64,000 bases of DNA. Source: Cryptomeria japonica (lineage: Eukaryota; Streptophyta; Pinopsida; Cupressales; Cupressaceae). The number at the start of each line of letters is the position of its first letter. The stretch's first letter is position 1. Positions 1-11,546 of the stretch are shown here, in pieces. The stretch lies in the NCBI RefSeq assembly GCF_030272615.1, contig NW_026729205.1, positions 1 through 64,000 of the forward strand, in the 5' to 3' direction. A program made the translations under genes and the position numbers. Below the pieces are notes generated by a model. It saw only the letters and a list, made by a program, of their open reading frames with translations. It made no database searches and had not been told where the DNA came from.

Positions 1-760
1 AGAGATAAATATTTATTAGGGAGACCTAGAAATCTTTACTCCTCTCAAACCAAAAAGAGGAAAACCTTTCCAGGAAGCTCTAAGATACTAAGAGATATAT
101 TAAAAAAAGCAGCTTAAGCAATCTCAAATGGAGGTCTCAAGTTTAAATATGGTAAAAAGAAGAGCTTAGAGAATCTCAGGAAAAAGGAACTTGAAAGGCT
201 CCCATTATTTGCCTTCAAAAAAATTTTCTTCCAAGCACCCAATTCCTTTCAAGGTCATAGAAAGTCAATCTGCCTCCTCCCTAGTTTTTTGAGGTTCTCG
301 AGCAAATCTATCCCACATGTTGGGCTTCCTTCCTATCCTTAATTCTGAAGAGGAGGATCATGCTCCATATTCTCCTCTAACAAGAGAATTGGCAGTAGTC
401 TATGGTTTCCTAGGTATCTCTTCGCATCAGTTTGGGGAATCAAATGATTCTTGGTCACACAAATAAGATTTAATCAAGAAATTACAAAATATGGATGATT
501 TAGAAGAGGCAAAGAATTATTCAAAGGTATTTAATTATGAAATGAAGGAGGATAAGTTAGGTCTAAGGGATAAGGAATCTTTTGGAATCTTAGAGCAATA
601 ATCCATAAAACAAAAACCAACGTGGCCAATCCCTAGAGGGTAGAAGAGGTAGGAAGTCTTTGGGAGCCTTAAAATCTTTGGACCTTGGGTAAGACTGGAA
701 ATGGCTAAAAATAATAGATCTTTGGAGCAAAGATAAAGGGAACCCCATTTCCTAGTAGTC

Positions 761-1330
761 ATGAAAATAATATCATGGAATGTGAGGGGAATGAATGCCC
801 CTACAAAGCAATGTCTAGTTAGGCAATGCATAAAAACTTCTAAGCCTTAATTGGATAAGGAATGAATTTCCTCTTTCACAAAAAAAATTGGATACTACCA
901 GTAAGTGGTATCAGTAGATGCAATAGGAGCAGTAGGGGGGTTGGCTCTTTCATGGAATCCGAGGAAAATATCTAACCTACATCTTTTTTCATATAAAAAT
1001 TGGATTACTAGAATACTCACAAACTTCCAGGAAGATATTAAAATTAATATCTTCAATATTTATAGTCCAATTCAAAATAATTTTAAATTGGCTTATGGAA
1101 AGATATAGAAAGGTTAATGCAAAATATTCCTCAGCAAAATGCGGTGTTAGTAGGGGATTTTAATGCAATCTTCACCTTTTAGAGAAGTTTGGAGGCATCC
1201 TGAAAGAGTCTCAGTCTAGAATTGACTTTAGAGAATGGGAAGTCAGGAAAAACCTATTGGATATAGTAACTAAAAAATGGGGTTTATACTTGGAATAACA
1301 AAAGATTGGACTTTAGCTATATAGAGGAGA
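761..1330 (+). pseudogene. LINE apurinic-type endonuclease domain, broken
   Basis: An ATG at 761 opens into MKIISWNVRGMNAPTKQ, the standard N-terminal strand of the endonuclease/exonuclease/phosphatase domain of plant LINEs, which nicks target DNA. Later fragments in shifting frames read GGLALSWNP, FNIYSP and, near 1225, a RIDFREWE-type segment followed by a piece ending in RLDFSYIEEKLDKFFF in a different frame (about 1296-1345), which corresponds to the LDRFL motif near the end of the domain. Stops and frame changes occur several times between these blocks. The domain identity rests on these motifs and on the reverse transcriptase that follows it. Confidence 0.6.
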
Positions 1331-1999
1331 AGCTAGACAAGTTTTTCTTTAAAGGGGATCTTTCCAATGCATCTTTTACATTGATACCAATTATAATGCT
1401 TGTTTCCAGTTCAAATCACTATCTAATTCAGTTATTTATTTTAGGAGATAAGAAACCCATCAATTGTCCCTTTAAATTTGAAAAATGTAGATGTGGAATC
1501 AGGCCTTTGATTCAGTGATGGAAAAATGGTAGAACGAAGTGAGATTTAAAGGTTCTAAGTTTGTTTGCTTTGTTTCAAAATTGAAGAAGATAAAAAAAAA
1601 TCTTCTTACCTGGAACAAGGAAAAATTACTAAATATCTTTCAAGAAAAACTTAGAGTTAAAAAAGAAATAGGGTAACTGAATTCAGACACGTTCTAGATT
1701 TTGGTATGGACCAAAATAGGTTTCAAAAGGCGAAGGAATTGTTATAGTTACACAAAGAGAACTTAGAAAAAGAAGAAATTTTTTGGAGCTAAAAATCAAG
1801 ATATGTTTGGCTTTTAGAAGGCAATAGAAATTCCAAATTCTTTCATAACAACTCTAAAAAAAGAAGAGCATTTAATAAAATTTTGAGAATTAACGATGAT
1901 CAAAATATTATGATTGAGGAATTGGATGAGATTTCAAAAATTAGTATCTCAAAAGGAGCTTTTGAAAAACATTCCAAAAATCTTAATAAAAGACAACTC

Positions 2000-3290
2000 A
2001 AGGTTAAACCAAAAAAATTCCTCTCAGGAAGTAGAAAAATCCCTCAAATAGCTTCACCTAGACAAATCTCCTAGGCCAGATGGATTTTCAGCTTGTTTTT
2101 CCAAAAATGTTGGTCAATTCTAGGCAATGAGCTAATAGATGCATCAAAGGCTAAAAGAAATTCAAGCAGATTTTTTAAGGACTTCAATAACACTTTCATC
2201 ATGTTGATTCCTAAAAAGGATAAGGCCTTAAAATTTAAGGATTTTGGACTCATCTCCCTATGCAATTATTTATATAAGATATTTTCAAAAATTCTAGCAA
2301 ATAGATTGAAGCTTGTCCTACCAAATATAATCTCAGAAGAACAAAGTGGTTTTGTTCCAGGGAGATCCATCTTGGATGGTGTCATCATTGCCCAAGAAGC
2401 AATCCACTCCTTACAAATTAACAAGCATCCAAGCATGTTGATCAAATTGAACATTAGTAAGGCATATGACAAAGTAGATTGGAGATTCTCATGCAATTGC
2501 CTGGAGGCCATTGGTTTCTCAAAAAATTGGATCAATTTAATCTTTTATTATATTTCAACTCCTCAGTTTTCAATCTTAGTTAATGGATCTTCACATGGTT
2601 TCTTTGAATCATCTAAAGGGCTTAGGCAAGGAAACCCGATTTCCCCTTTCCTTTTCATTATTCTTGTTGAATCATTGGGTAGAGCCTTTCATAGATACCA
2701 ACAAGATGGAAGAATTAAATGTATAAGGATTACAATTGCAATAAGGAAATCACTCACCAACAATTTGCAGATGATATAATGTTATTTGGTAGAGCTGAAA
2801 AAAGAGAAGCCATCAATTTTAAGAAAATTTTGAGGATGTATGCTTTAGCATTAGGTCAGTTGGTTCACAAAGAGAAATCCGAGATCTTCTTCTTTACTTT
2901 TAAAAAGAATATTTAATCCTAGATTCTTTCTCATCACAATATTAAAGAAGGAAAACTTCCTTGCATTTAATAGGGCTTGCCCATAGACAAAGGTATTAGA
3001 TCCTCAAAAGTGTGGAATTCAATGGGAGTTGCGATGGATAAGAAATTGGAATCCTGTAAATCTAAATGAATCTCTTGGGTAGGAAGAACCATCATGTTGA
3101 AGACTATCCTTTCAGCTATTCTCATTAATCTCATGTCTTGTTTATCCCTTTCAATTGGGGCAAATGACAAACTAGTTAAGAAAATGAGATCCTTCTTTTG
3201 GCAAGGAATGGCTAAAGAAAGGAAAATGACCTTGATAGCATGGGGAAAAGTCTATAGGCCCAAATTCTCTAGAGGAGTTTGATTAAGAAA
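2000..3290 (+). pseudogene. LINE reverse transcriptase domain, broken
   Basis: The longest open piece (2093-2779) shows the plant LINE RT blocks in order: LIPKKDKALKFKDF, ISLCNYLYKI, ANRLK, IISEEQSGFVPGRSI, KLNISKAYDKVDW (motif A) and GLRQGNPISPFLFI (motif B). The catalytic QQFADDIMLFG block (motif C) follows in another frame at about 2755-2795. Thumb-like sequence (MLKTILSAILINLMSC, then FFWQG) continues to about 3290. In motif A the usual KLDLSKAYD aspartate is asparagine, which would remove a catalytic metal ligand even if the frame were whole. The protein would copy LINE RNA into DNA at the target nick; this copy cannot. Confidence 0.85.
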
Positions 3291-3736
3291 TCAATTGTGG
3301 AATAATAAAGCTCTAGGAGCAAGGCTAATGTGAAAAATTTATAATGATCCAAATTGGAAATGGGTAAGAATTCTCAAAAGAAAACACTTGGATGACATGA
3401 GTTTGGAAGAAATTTTTCGAATTTTCAACCTTCCAAAAGGCACGAGAGTATGGAATTTCATTTTGACTTACAAAAAATTAATCTCAGAGAATATTTCATG
3501 GAATGTTAAAGATGTGAGCAAAGCAATGTTTTGGTCAGATTCACGGGGTGGATATCTGGCTCTAGCTTCAAAACTGGGTCCAATCAACCTAAAGGTTAAT
3601 ACTGAAAAATAGATGGGGTTTTTTTCTAAAAGATTGCATTGTAAAAGATGAGGAGAATCAATCATTAGGCTGGAAATGGAAATATTTTAAAGGATTACAA
3701 GCAGATAGGCAAGAAATAACAGCTATCAAAGAAATT

Positions 3737-4891
3737 TTGAAACAGAGAACTCTAATAACCAAAGAAGGCTCAGATTCAATCATTTGGCTAGGGGTAAATT
3801 CAGGGAGCTACAATTCAAAGGATGGGTATAAGGCTATAGTCCAAAATCAAAATTTAGCAAAAACTGAGATACTTGTTTCATTATGTTGGGACAAAAGATG
3901 TCTTCCTAAAGCTGGATATTTTGCATGGGCAACACTACAAGGAAGAATTCTAATAGCAGAATGGTTTAGAAAGATTGGGGTTTTAGGGCCTTCAAAATGT
4001 GTCTTATGTGAGTTGGAAGAAGAATCCATTAACCACATTCTTTTCTCATGTATCTTCCCATCTAAGTGTAGGCAATGGCTTTGTGCCAAATTAGGATGGT
4101 TTTCAGCCTTGGCTAATGCCCATTTGAGTGTTTTCAAAAGTTGTCCTAATCTTTATTCTTCAAGTCTTTTCCACTCTCTATGGATATATTCTCCTTCAAT
4201 AACTATATGGGAAATCTGCAAGGAAAGGAATAGAAGAATTTTTAGAGGGGATAAGCTAGCTTGGGAAAGCATTATTAAAAAATTGGAAGTTGCTATAGTG
4301 GAAGTAATAAATAGTGGACTTTCATATCAACAATAAAAAAATATTCAATTCTCCTATTGAGATAGTAAGATGAGATAAAATTGGTATGGGCTAAAGATCC
4401 CTCCCTTCATTGGGAAGGGGGGAAAGGAGACAATTATGTAAAGAAAGAAAGTAGAATGGCTTCCACCAAAAGTTGGGTAGTATAAACTAAATTTTGATGG
4501 GGTCACTAGAGGAAACCCAAGGATAATAAGGGCAGGTTGTATCATTCATTCTTCAGATGATCAAACTACTGCTAAGCTAGCTAAATCACTAACAAAGGAT
4601 ACCAATAATGTGGGAGATATTCAAGCAGCCATACAAGGCCTTAAAATTTGCAGAGAACTTGGTCTTAGAAAGATTCAAATTAAAGGAGATTCAACATTTA
4701 TTATCAGTGCTCTTAGATCCAGCAAGACTTCAAATTGGAGAATCAACTCATTTCTAAGCAAAGCAATAGATCTACTTAAAGATTTTGAAGCTTTTGCAAT
4801 TAACCATGTTTATAGAGAAGCCAGTGTAATGGCATGTCTTTTAGCAAACAGAGGTGTCGACATTTATCATGAGAAATTGATCAAATCATAA
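3737..4891 (+). pseudogene. LINE zinc-binding domain and RNase H, broken
   Basis: Residues from 3737 give WDKRCLPKAGYFAWATLQGR, then GPSKCVLCELEEESINHILF with a C-x2-C and nearby His-Cys pattern, typical of the zinc-binding domain that follows RT in plant LINEs. After a short spacer, 4462-4891 encodes an RNase H of the RVT_3 type: KLNFDG, GDIQAAIQGL, IKGDST and NHVYREAS correspond to the four catalytic blocks, although the second acidic residue is Asp rather than Glu and a stop lies just before KLNFDG, where Trp is usual. RNase H would remove RNA from the hybrid during copying. The two domains are in different frames. Confidence 0.8.
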
Positions 4892-4950
4892 AGTTTATAG
4901 AGGTCAACGACTCCCTGAATGAGTTGGAAATTCTTTTTGAAATTCAAATT

Positions 4951-6019
4951 CTTTATTGATTTGGATCTTGAAACCAACGGTCATATTAAAACTACTTCTT
5001 AGCTTTTAATCAAGAAGAAATAAAAGATGCATTTTCATGGGGGATAAGACAACAACTCTAATCATGATGCCAAGGGAGGACAACTCAAAAATAATTTCCC
5101 GCCTTCTTTGGTCGTTGATTGCATGTCAAGGAAAGGATTTAGCTATTAAATTCATCATGTATTTTTGCCTTAGGTATTTGAAAGCATTTAATCCTCAACA
5201 AACTATTTTCCAAAATTAGTGGTTGCAATCTCATTATGAAGACTTTAATTATCCAACATAAATTTTGCCTATTGTTTAGCTTTTCTTTTTAGCAGAGGCT
5301 CTTTTAGTAGCCTTCCTTTCTATATTTTTCCTCACTTCTTTGAGTCGATACTATCGTTAGTTTAGCCAAAAAAGATGGAAGATATCTTCTAACTTAGCAT
5401 CACATTTATTAGACAAAATGTTCTTTTCGTCCCTTACTTTTTTTAGTGTGTTTGTCGTCTTCCCCAAGCAATTAGCATATTCATTTCATCCTTCGTCCTT
5501 CATCCATTCCATCTTTTTGTTTCTCCCTAGGGTTTGATTGTTCTTCCAGCTAGTTTCTTATTGTTTGCAAGTAAAGATTGAGAGCTAAGTAGATGGATAC
5601 TCCAATTTGCCTTCACTCTTCAAAAAGGCAAATGGTGTTTTTAAGAGAGATAAAAGAAAAGAGGATGTAGGAGGTTTTGACGAAGAATCACTTTGTTATT
5701 TCCAGAGCTGTTAAGATGATTTCGGGGGATCTCTTTTTTAGAACAAACCATAAATACAGGGTCTACACTGAAATTCATGCAATCTTTCTCGCCACCCTTC
5801 TCCATTTTGTGTTATTGAAGAAAAAAAGAGAGATTTTATGTAGAAAAGTGTTTAAGGTTGACTTGTTGGGGGTCTATATCAAGTCCTCAAGAACATAGAT
5901 GAAAAATTGACCATTCCTTTTCTGATTGATTTTAGCATGAGCATAAGAATGGAAAACAACTACCAAGGTTCCCCATTTTGTATTTCGAGAATGAGTGAAG
6001 TTTCAAAGCTAGAATTTTT
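4951..6019. other. Unrecognised AT-rich DNA between LINE and small ORF
   Basis: Short open frames occur (for example 5037-5219 and 5677-5898, plus strand), but none shows a known motif or a credible gene structure. It may be further decayed retroelement sequence downstream of the LINE; I cannot show this. Confidence 0.3.
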
Positions 6020-6319
6020 ATGGTAGAAAGGAATGCCAACTTTCTTTGGGCTCTATTCAAGCAGATAGAGATAGAGAATGATGTTTGGATTAGAAAATTT
6101 CTCGGCTTGCATGGCTACTCAGAATTCACCTCAAACGAGCATTTACTGGATTGGGAAGAAGATTTAAAGGAGAATTGGGCATGTCGAGCTGATGAACCCG
6201 AGGATGTGATTGAATGCTTTCCCAAACCAAAGCAAAATGATTGGGACAAGCATGTTTGTGTCACTCTCAACAAAGTTGATCCTTCCCTCCTTCCAAGTTC
6301 TCCCTCCTCTACTGATTAA
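6020..6319 (+). CDS. Unrecognised 99-residue ORF, doubtful gene
   Basis: This open frame begins MVERNANFLWALFKQ and ends in a Pro/Ser-rich tail before a stop at 6317-6319. It is acidic in the middle (DWEEDLKENW) and looks more protein-like in composition than its neighbours, but I recognise no family, no signal peptide and no membrane segment. There is no obvious promoter or intron context, and the surroundings are repeat-derived. It could be a fragment of a retroelement or of a captured gene. Treat it as a hypothesis only. Confidence 0.2.
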   Translation: MVERNANFLWALFKQIEIENDVWIRKFLGLHGYSEFTSNEHLLDWEEDLKENWACRADEPEDVIECFPKPKQNDWDKHVCVTLNKVDPSLLPSSPSSTD

Positions 6320-6500
6320 CCACTTCCTTTGTCAATTTTCTTTTTTTACCAAGTCAAGAGGCTTTAATCCCATTACTGTTAATAGTTTAATTTAATATTT
6401 TCTAGCATTTTATTATATTTATATTACTATTAAATATTCTCAACTATAGCTCTTTACTGATCCATCTATATATATATATATATAATTTACCACTTCTTCA

Positions 6501-6575
6501 TGGCTATGAGCTAATAGACAAAGTATTAGTGCTTTTTGCAAGAAAGAGGTTCCAAGTTCAAGCTCGCATTTCATC
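6501..6575 (+). repeat. tRNA-like SINE head, weak
   Basis: TGAGCTAATAGAC near 6507 resembles a pol III A box, and AGTTCAAGCTC at 6555-6565 resembles a B box. The spacing is compatible with a tRNA-derived SINE 5' end. No tail or target duplication was identified. Confidence 0.3.
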
Positions 6576-7329
6576 ATCAAATATTCTATAAATTACCAAA
6601 TTAGATGGTGTTTAAATAAATTTGATTGAAGACACAAGAAATCTCAACCGGACTATCATGCACATATCTTATGAATTATAGATAATATTTAAATAGGGTT
6701 TGGGGAACAAACTAGGTGACATTTAAATTTTGAGGAGACTAGAAAAGTATACGGAAAGTTAGAAGATATTCACACACATAATGAACTGTGATTGATGGGT
6801 AAAGTTTAAGTAGTCACCTTTGCATTGAATTATGATTGTTGTGTGATGTTTAAATAGGCACAACAAGTCTAAAATCCCTGCACAAGTTAAATTGAATTAA
6901 TTATAAATATTTTCGCTGAGATGAAGATCTAGAATCACTTCGAGTCTTGGATACATAAGTAATATTTCTTCTAAAAGTTAAAAAATTACTCTACTTCCCA
7001 TGGTACCAGGTTTTACCTAGAACATCTACAACCACAAGAGAGACATTTTCTACACCCAGACATGCAAAGCAAAAGGCAGGATAAGATCAATACCATCGAC
7101 ATTTGCATCGTCTATTCCCTCTCCACTTCCACTGTCATTTGAATTCCTAGCTCTGCTCCCTGTCCCACACATCACACTAAAAAAAAATTTAAACACTTAC
7201 CTCATGTTTCCATCATGTTGTTTAAATTTAAGCAGTTACAATGTTCTTATGGAAAATTAAAATTATGAAAAAAAAGATAATATAGAATCTTTTCTTATTG
7301 TTGTGGAGTAGCTATTGTTTATAGGAGCA
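6576..7329. other. AT-rich intergenic DNA, no gene seen
   Basis: No open frame with recognisable content on either strand. It could include the body of the SINE-like repeat that starts near 6501. Confidence 0.4.
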
Positions 7330-7334
7330 ATGGA

Positions 7335-7420
7335 GACTGAGGATGTCTTGCACTCAACAAGACTCGATCCTTGGTGGGCTCATTTAGTGCCATTCAACTT
7401 CACCAATAGACCAAGTTTCA
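7335..7420 (-). repeat. tRNA-like SINE head on the minus strand
   Basis: On the minus strand, TGGTCTATTGGT (7402-7413) resembles an A box, and GGATCGAGTC (7361-7370) is one base from a consensus B box, about 30 bases further on. This spacing and order fit a tRNA-derived SINE. The cloverleaf cannot be completed, so it is not a tRNA gene. Confidence 0.4.
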
Positions 7421-7544
7421 TATATTTAATTTTACTTAAAAAAATTTGATATATATGCTCTTCAAAATTGTCTCATACCTTTTTATTTTATATATAATTA
7501 TTTTATTTTTATTTATATTTTTATTATATTTAGTTACGTTCTTT

Positions 7545-8761
7545 ATTACTTAATTTTTTTACATTTTATTTTATCATTCTTTTGAAGTCGTAGAATTTAT
7601 TTGGTATTTTATTTTATTATATTTATTTGCGGTTGTCGTTCAGTTTCTTGTTTTGACTACTTATCCAACAAATGGTTGAACAATGTTTGAAACTTTGGTA
7701 GATATTTTGAAAAAGAACTTTGTGTGGATTGAGAAAATTATTTAAAATCAAATTTGTACCTATAACCGATGAAAATATCTGTACAATTTCATTATTCACC
7801 AACCCAGAAACTTCGTGTGTGCAATCAGTTGATTCATTCTACATCAGTTACTATTATTGAGGCGGATGATGGCAACGGTTCTGTCAACCATGAACATATT
7901 TTCCTGTGAGCTTCCAACTTTAGTAGGGACTACGACTATAGTACAATCCTTGTTTTTATTAGACTTCATTTTCACTGTCCAATCATTATAGCGTGGTTGC
8001 ATTTGAAGTTAATCCAAGTGACTTTGTTTAATCTCAATTAGTTATGTCATATTTTTATAAATTAAAATATAACTTTTCGAGTCAATGTCAATATTTAATA
8101 GAAAAATTTGCAACGGCATGGAGTTTAAGATATAGAGGATTGCCTTGGATTGCAAAAAGTTTCACCTAAACTTGCTTTATAAGGAAACTCCACGGATTCG
8201 TTCTTTGTTTTATAATAAATAGAGGATTGCCTTGGATTGCAAAAAGTTTCACCTAAACTTTCGCTCTTTGCTTTATAATAATTACACTAGAGATGTAGCG
8301 ATCATAGAATAGAACATTTATGTTTAATTCATATTATAGGGAGTACAGATTTAGGAATCTTCAATAATAGACATTAAGTTTCCACAATTCATGAGATAGA
8401 ATCAGCTACTTTCGGAATAGACTGTATGTAATTTTTTGCATCAACGTTTCAGATCACACTCGATCATCAAGATGAATAGCTATAGAGCATGCAGAGTGAG
8501 AAATCCTCATGATGGATCATGGAGTGTGATCCGAAACGTTGATGCAAAAAATTACACATAGTCTATTCGAAAGCAACTTATTCTATTTCAATCTTCAAAC
8601 CAATCCAAAGTGAATTGTACTTCAAAACAAAAAAAACCCTTTAGTAGAGTCCATCAATTGTCCATGTGCACATGAAAATCCAACACCTAGAAACACCTAA
8701 TAAACTAGACAGATAATAATGATCGTACAGCTTAGTTACAGAATACCCATAACTCAATACA
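7545..8761 (-). repeat. 3' flank of NLR1, duplicated at NLR3
   Basis: This AT-rich stretch downstream of NLR1 is closely matched by 53804-54972 downstream of NLR3, including the hairpin at 8409-8573. The NLR2 3' side shares only the part nearest the gene (from about 15280). Within it, a block starting AGAGGATTGCC is repeated in tandem (8134 and 8221, period 87). No gene is visible. Confidence 0.75.
8409..8573. repeat. Long inverted repeat (hairpin) in the NLR1 3' flank
   Basis: Left arm about 8409-8468 and right arm about 8505-8573 are near-perfect reverse complements; for example GCATCAACGTTTCAGATCAC pairs with GTGATCCGAAACGTTGATGC. The loop is about 35 bases. It is also present at NLR3 (54614-54778) and absent from the matching NLR2 flank, so it behaves like a mobile foldback (MITE-like) insertion older than the NLR1/NLR3 split. 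A small-RNA hairpin is an alternative reading. Confidence 0.75.
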
Positions 8762-11319
8762 CTAAAAAGTTAGGGTCAGAAAAGTGAATTGTGCTTCCAC
8801 AATTTCAACTCTAAGATCAGGGATAGAACAAGATTTAGCTCGCAACCACTTGTCCCCAATATTCTCATTGCAGCTAACATGTTTGAGGGAGTTTAGTCCA
8901 CAAACACTTCTAGGCAACCTCCTCAAATGATAACACTCTCTCATGTCAAACTCTTTCAATTTCTTGAGCTCACCTATTTCCTCCGGGAGTTTTTCCAAGC
9001 CCTCGCACAGTGAAATGTCTAGAAATTCCAGCTGCCCAAGTTGTCCAATTGATGCCGGAAGCTCTTTGAGGCCTGGTAATGCTGATAATCTTAACATTCT
9101 TAGAGAACACATATTTCCGAGATTATATGGCAAATTCTCAACCAGATGGCAGTTGGTAACAGACCATGTCTGAACAGAGGGCATATGACAGAGGGCAGGG
9201 GGCAACTCCTCCAAATCGCTGCAATGGTCCAGGCTAAATTCATGCACATTGGAGTAATTGAATGTGGACATATTTACAAACCCTTCACATAAGCTTAGAG
9301 AAAGCTTGTCCAAGTTTTGTATTGCTTTGATATGTTTGGGTGCTACCAACCTCTCCAAGCGAACACTTCTGAGTTGAGGGAGTGAAGATAAGGCATCTAG
9401 ACCTTTTATTGTGGCCCTCTCTGAACCCAAATTACATACTATCAAAACTTTGAGTTTTTTCATAGTTTTCAGAAATGGCGGAAGAAAGTATTCGCTTGCA
9501 GAAAAGTGTAACACCAGAGCCTCTGTCTCCGCAAGTTTCATCGAATACCACTCGTTCTCAGCCATAGAACCTGCATAAGACAAATCACATATGCAATTGA
9601 ATTAGAACATAAGAAATCTTAGTATTTGTTAATAGTCCACATAGCCTTCAAATTTTGCCACTAATTAAGTATTTGGGTGAAATATCCCACCTGTGTGAAT
9701 AGAGACAATTTGAGCATTGAATAGTCTATCTCTAAGCAATTCCCATTCCCCTGGTAGGCAATGCTCCTTCCTGGGCATGAGTAATCTCTTTGTGTGGACT
9801 ATACTGTCCTGGCATCCCAAATACAAGGCTAAGTCCCGCATCACATCATGCTGTGAAAAGAACAGCTCAGAGGCACATCCGTACGAGATTGTTGATTGGG
9901 TTCTGATAATTTCAACAACCAAGTCAGCCCAATGTTCTAAAAAATGAAAACAGGAAATTTATATGCAAGGAAAGACATTTACCCTTGATTGCTTATTAGA
10001 TTCAGGAGATTTCTTCTTGCAAGTTCCAGTAATATAGTATAGGCATCCTGCCACTCCATCTTCCGAACATAAACCCAAATGTTGAGCAGTGCATCGGCAC
10101 AACTTTTCTTGTCCTCTGGAAATGAGGCGAAGTCTAAAAAGCATTCTCTCCAAACATCATCCAAGCAATCAATACTGGTCTCCAAGCGTCTAAAAAGCCC
10201 TTCGCTGTGATATGGGGATATTGATTCTCCCAGGGAAAGTTTTTGCTTTGCATTCTCCCAGGCCACATGAGGTTCCCCGTACAAAGAACTTCCAACCACT
10301 TTAAGAGCAAGAGGTAAACCCTTGCATTCGGCTTGCACCTGTCATTGACAATAGCGATATTTTCATGAATGTTCAGGGAAGGCCAGTAAGATCTAAAAGC
10401 AACGAAATTGTATTATACAATTTGAGCTATTACTTTTGTGGATTAAGTACTACTTCAACTTCAAAGTACTTTAAGTACCAGAACAATGAGAACACCCAAT
10501 AATTGCAATATACCAAAGCAAAACGTCAAATAACCTCATAATTTCCTTTCACTTATATTATTTTTATTTGATTTGATAAGAAGCTTTAGTTTTATTCACA
10601 TTTGGTAAGAAAAGACTATACCTCTATGACTAGATTTGCATCTGCCGTAATTGGAATTGATGTCTGTCCAAATGCTGACAAGCAGAAAAGTGAGAGAGCA
10701 TCCTCTTTGTTCAACAATGGCAATTGATACAGCCGAGTATAGGGGTTTCTAGGGACGATAGAACCGTTTCTAGTTGTGACAAGGATTTTGTACCCCGGAG
10801 ATTCAAATAGTAATTTTGTCCAAATTAGCTCTGGACCAAACATCATCTAGCACCACCAGAGTTGGCTTAGATTGCTTTAAAAGCCGTTGCTGAAGCTGTA
10901 TATGTGCATCTTCCACATTCTGAAACTCAGGTACATTCCTCCCAAAGATCTTCTCCCATATTGTCTCTAAAATTCCCTTCAGATTTGGGGATTGTGAAAC
11001 AGTGATGAAAACTATATTTCTGAAACAACCTGATGTCCACAAAAACAATTGGGTTATTAGTAAATTGCAAAAGAACAACAAAATCCTTAAGCTGGAAAAA
11101 TCATCAGAAAAATGATGGAAAACAAATGTCACCTTTGATATGGGGATCATCACATAAAGCCAAGGCCAAAGTCGTTTTCCTACCACCGCCCATGCAATGA
11201 ACACCAACAACGGAGACGTCGTTCTGGAACAAAAGCTCTTTCAAATCCCCTATTGTTTTCTCAGGCAAAGTATTATGAAAAGAATATTGGTTAGCCTCTC
11301 CATTTCCAATTCTAGCCAT
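8762..11319 (-). pseudogene. NLR1: RNL-type (ADR1/NRG1-like) NB-ARC-LRR gene, one frameshift
   Basis: Five exons on the minus strand: 11319-11133, 11029-10622, 10338-9983, 9902-9691 and 9570-8762, with GT-AG introns whose phases agree. The product would be an intracellular helper immune receptor. Visible motifs in order are VVGVHCMGGGRKTT (P-loop), NIVFITVSQSPNLKG, LVVLDDVW (kinase 2), KILVTTRNGS, CKGLPLALKVVG, CFLDFASFPEDKK (RNL-type RNBS-D) and SQHDVMRDLAL (QHD in place of MHD). Exon 5 encodes ADR1-like LRRs ending near VEIVEAQFTFLTLTF. One extra base just after kinase 2 (about 10820; compare NLR2) shifts the frame. The P-loop has Cys for the first Gly and Arg for the Gly before Lys. Without the shift the protein would be about 656 residues. 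No RPW8 domain precedes the NB-ARC. A sequencing error cannot be excluded. Confidence 0.85.
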
Positions 11320-11455
11320 AGATTAACAAATTCTCTACAAACCTTTTGAAATTTCAGACTTGTTTTTTGAAATTTCACTACCTAAGTTCGCTAATTCTTA
11401 AAAATTGCAAGCTTATAATTTCAATGATCGATGAGTTCAGAAGCAGAGCTTGTGG

Positions 11456-11463
11456 TATCTATA
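11456..11463 (-). promoter_or_regulatory. TATA-like box of NLR1
   Basis: On the minus strand CTCTATAGATAC lies about 140 bases upstream of the NLR1 start codon, at the position equivalent to the better TATA box of NLR2. One base differs from TATAAATA. Confidence 0.45.
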
Positions 11464-11480
11464 GAGAGTGATAGGCATGT

Positions 11481-11546
11481 TAATTTGGACACCTTCTGGG
11501 AAGCATGATAATTTGGACACCTTCTGGGAAGCATGATAATTTGGAC
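11481..11546. repeat. 28-bp tandem repeat upstream of NLR1
   Basis: A 28-base unit containing GACACCTTCTGGGAAGC occurs twice and is followed by a partial third copy. NLR2 has a single copy at the matching site, so this is a local expansion. Confidence 0.8.

Larger units (their letters stand above)
1..4950 (+). mobile_element. LINE (non-LTR retrotransposon) with RNase H, decayed
   Basis: Reading left to right, the plus strand carries the parts of a plant LINE in the usual order: a possible remnant of the first reading frame (about 1-760), an endonuclease start at 761, reverse transcriptase (about 2000-3290), a zinc-binding RT-associated domain (3737-4336) and a C-terminal RNase H (about 4455-4891). 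The frame changes many times and stops interrupt every domain, so the element is dead. The left end may lie outside the window. I see no clear poly(A) tail or target-site duplication near 4900-5000, so the right end is approximate. Plant LINEs of the L1 group with an added RNase H domain are known; this assignment is from domain order, not from a tree. Confidence 0.85.

Noticed and set aside
7335-7420. A functional tRNA gene
   Set aside because: Only box-like motifs are present. Acceptor and anticodon stems cannot be paired.
9903-9937. Alternative acceptor for NLR1 intron 3 at TTTTTTAG (about 9937), also in NLR2
   Set aside because: It leaves a one-base phase error in both copies. The acceptor at TTATCAG (exon start 9902, or 16949 in NLR2) keeps the frame and the expected RNL spacing to QHD.
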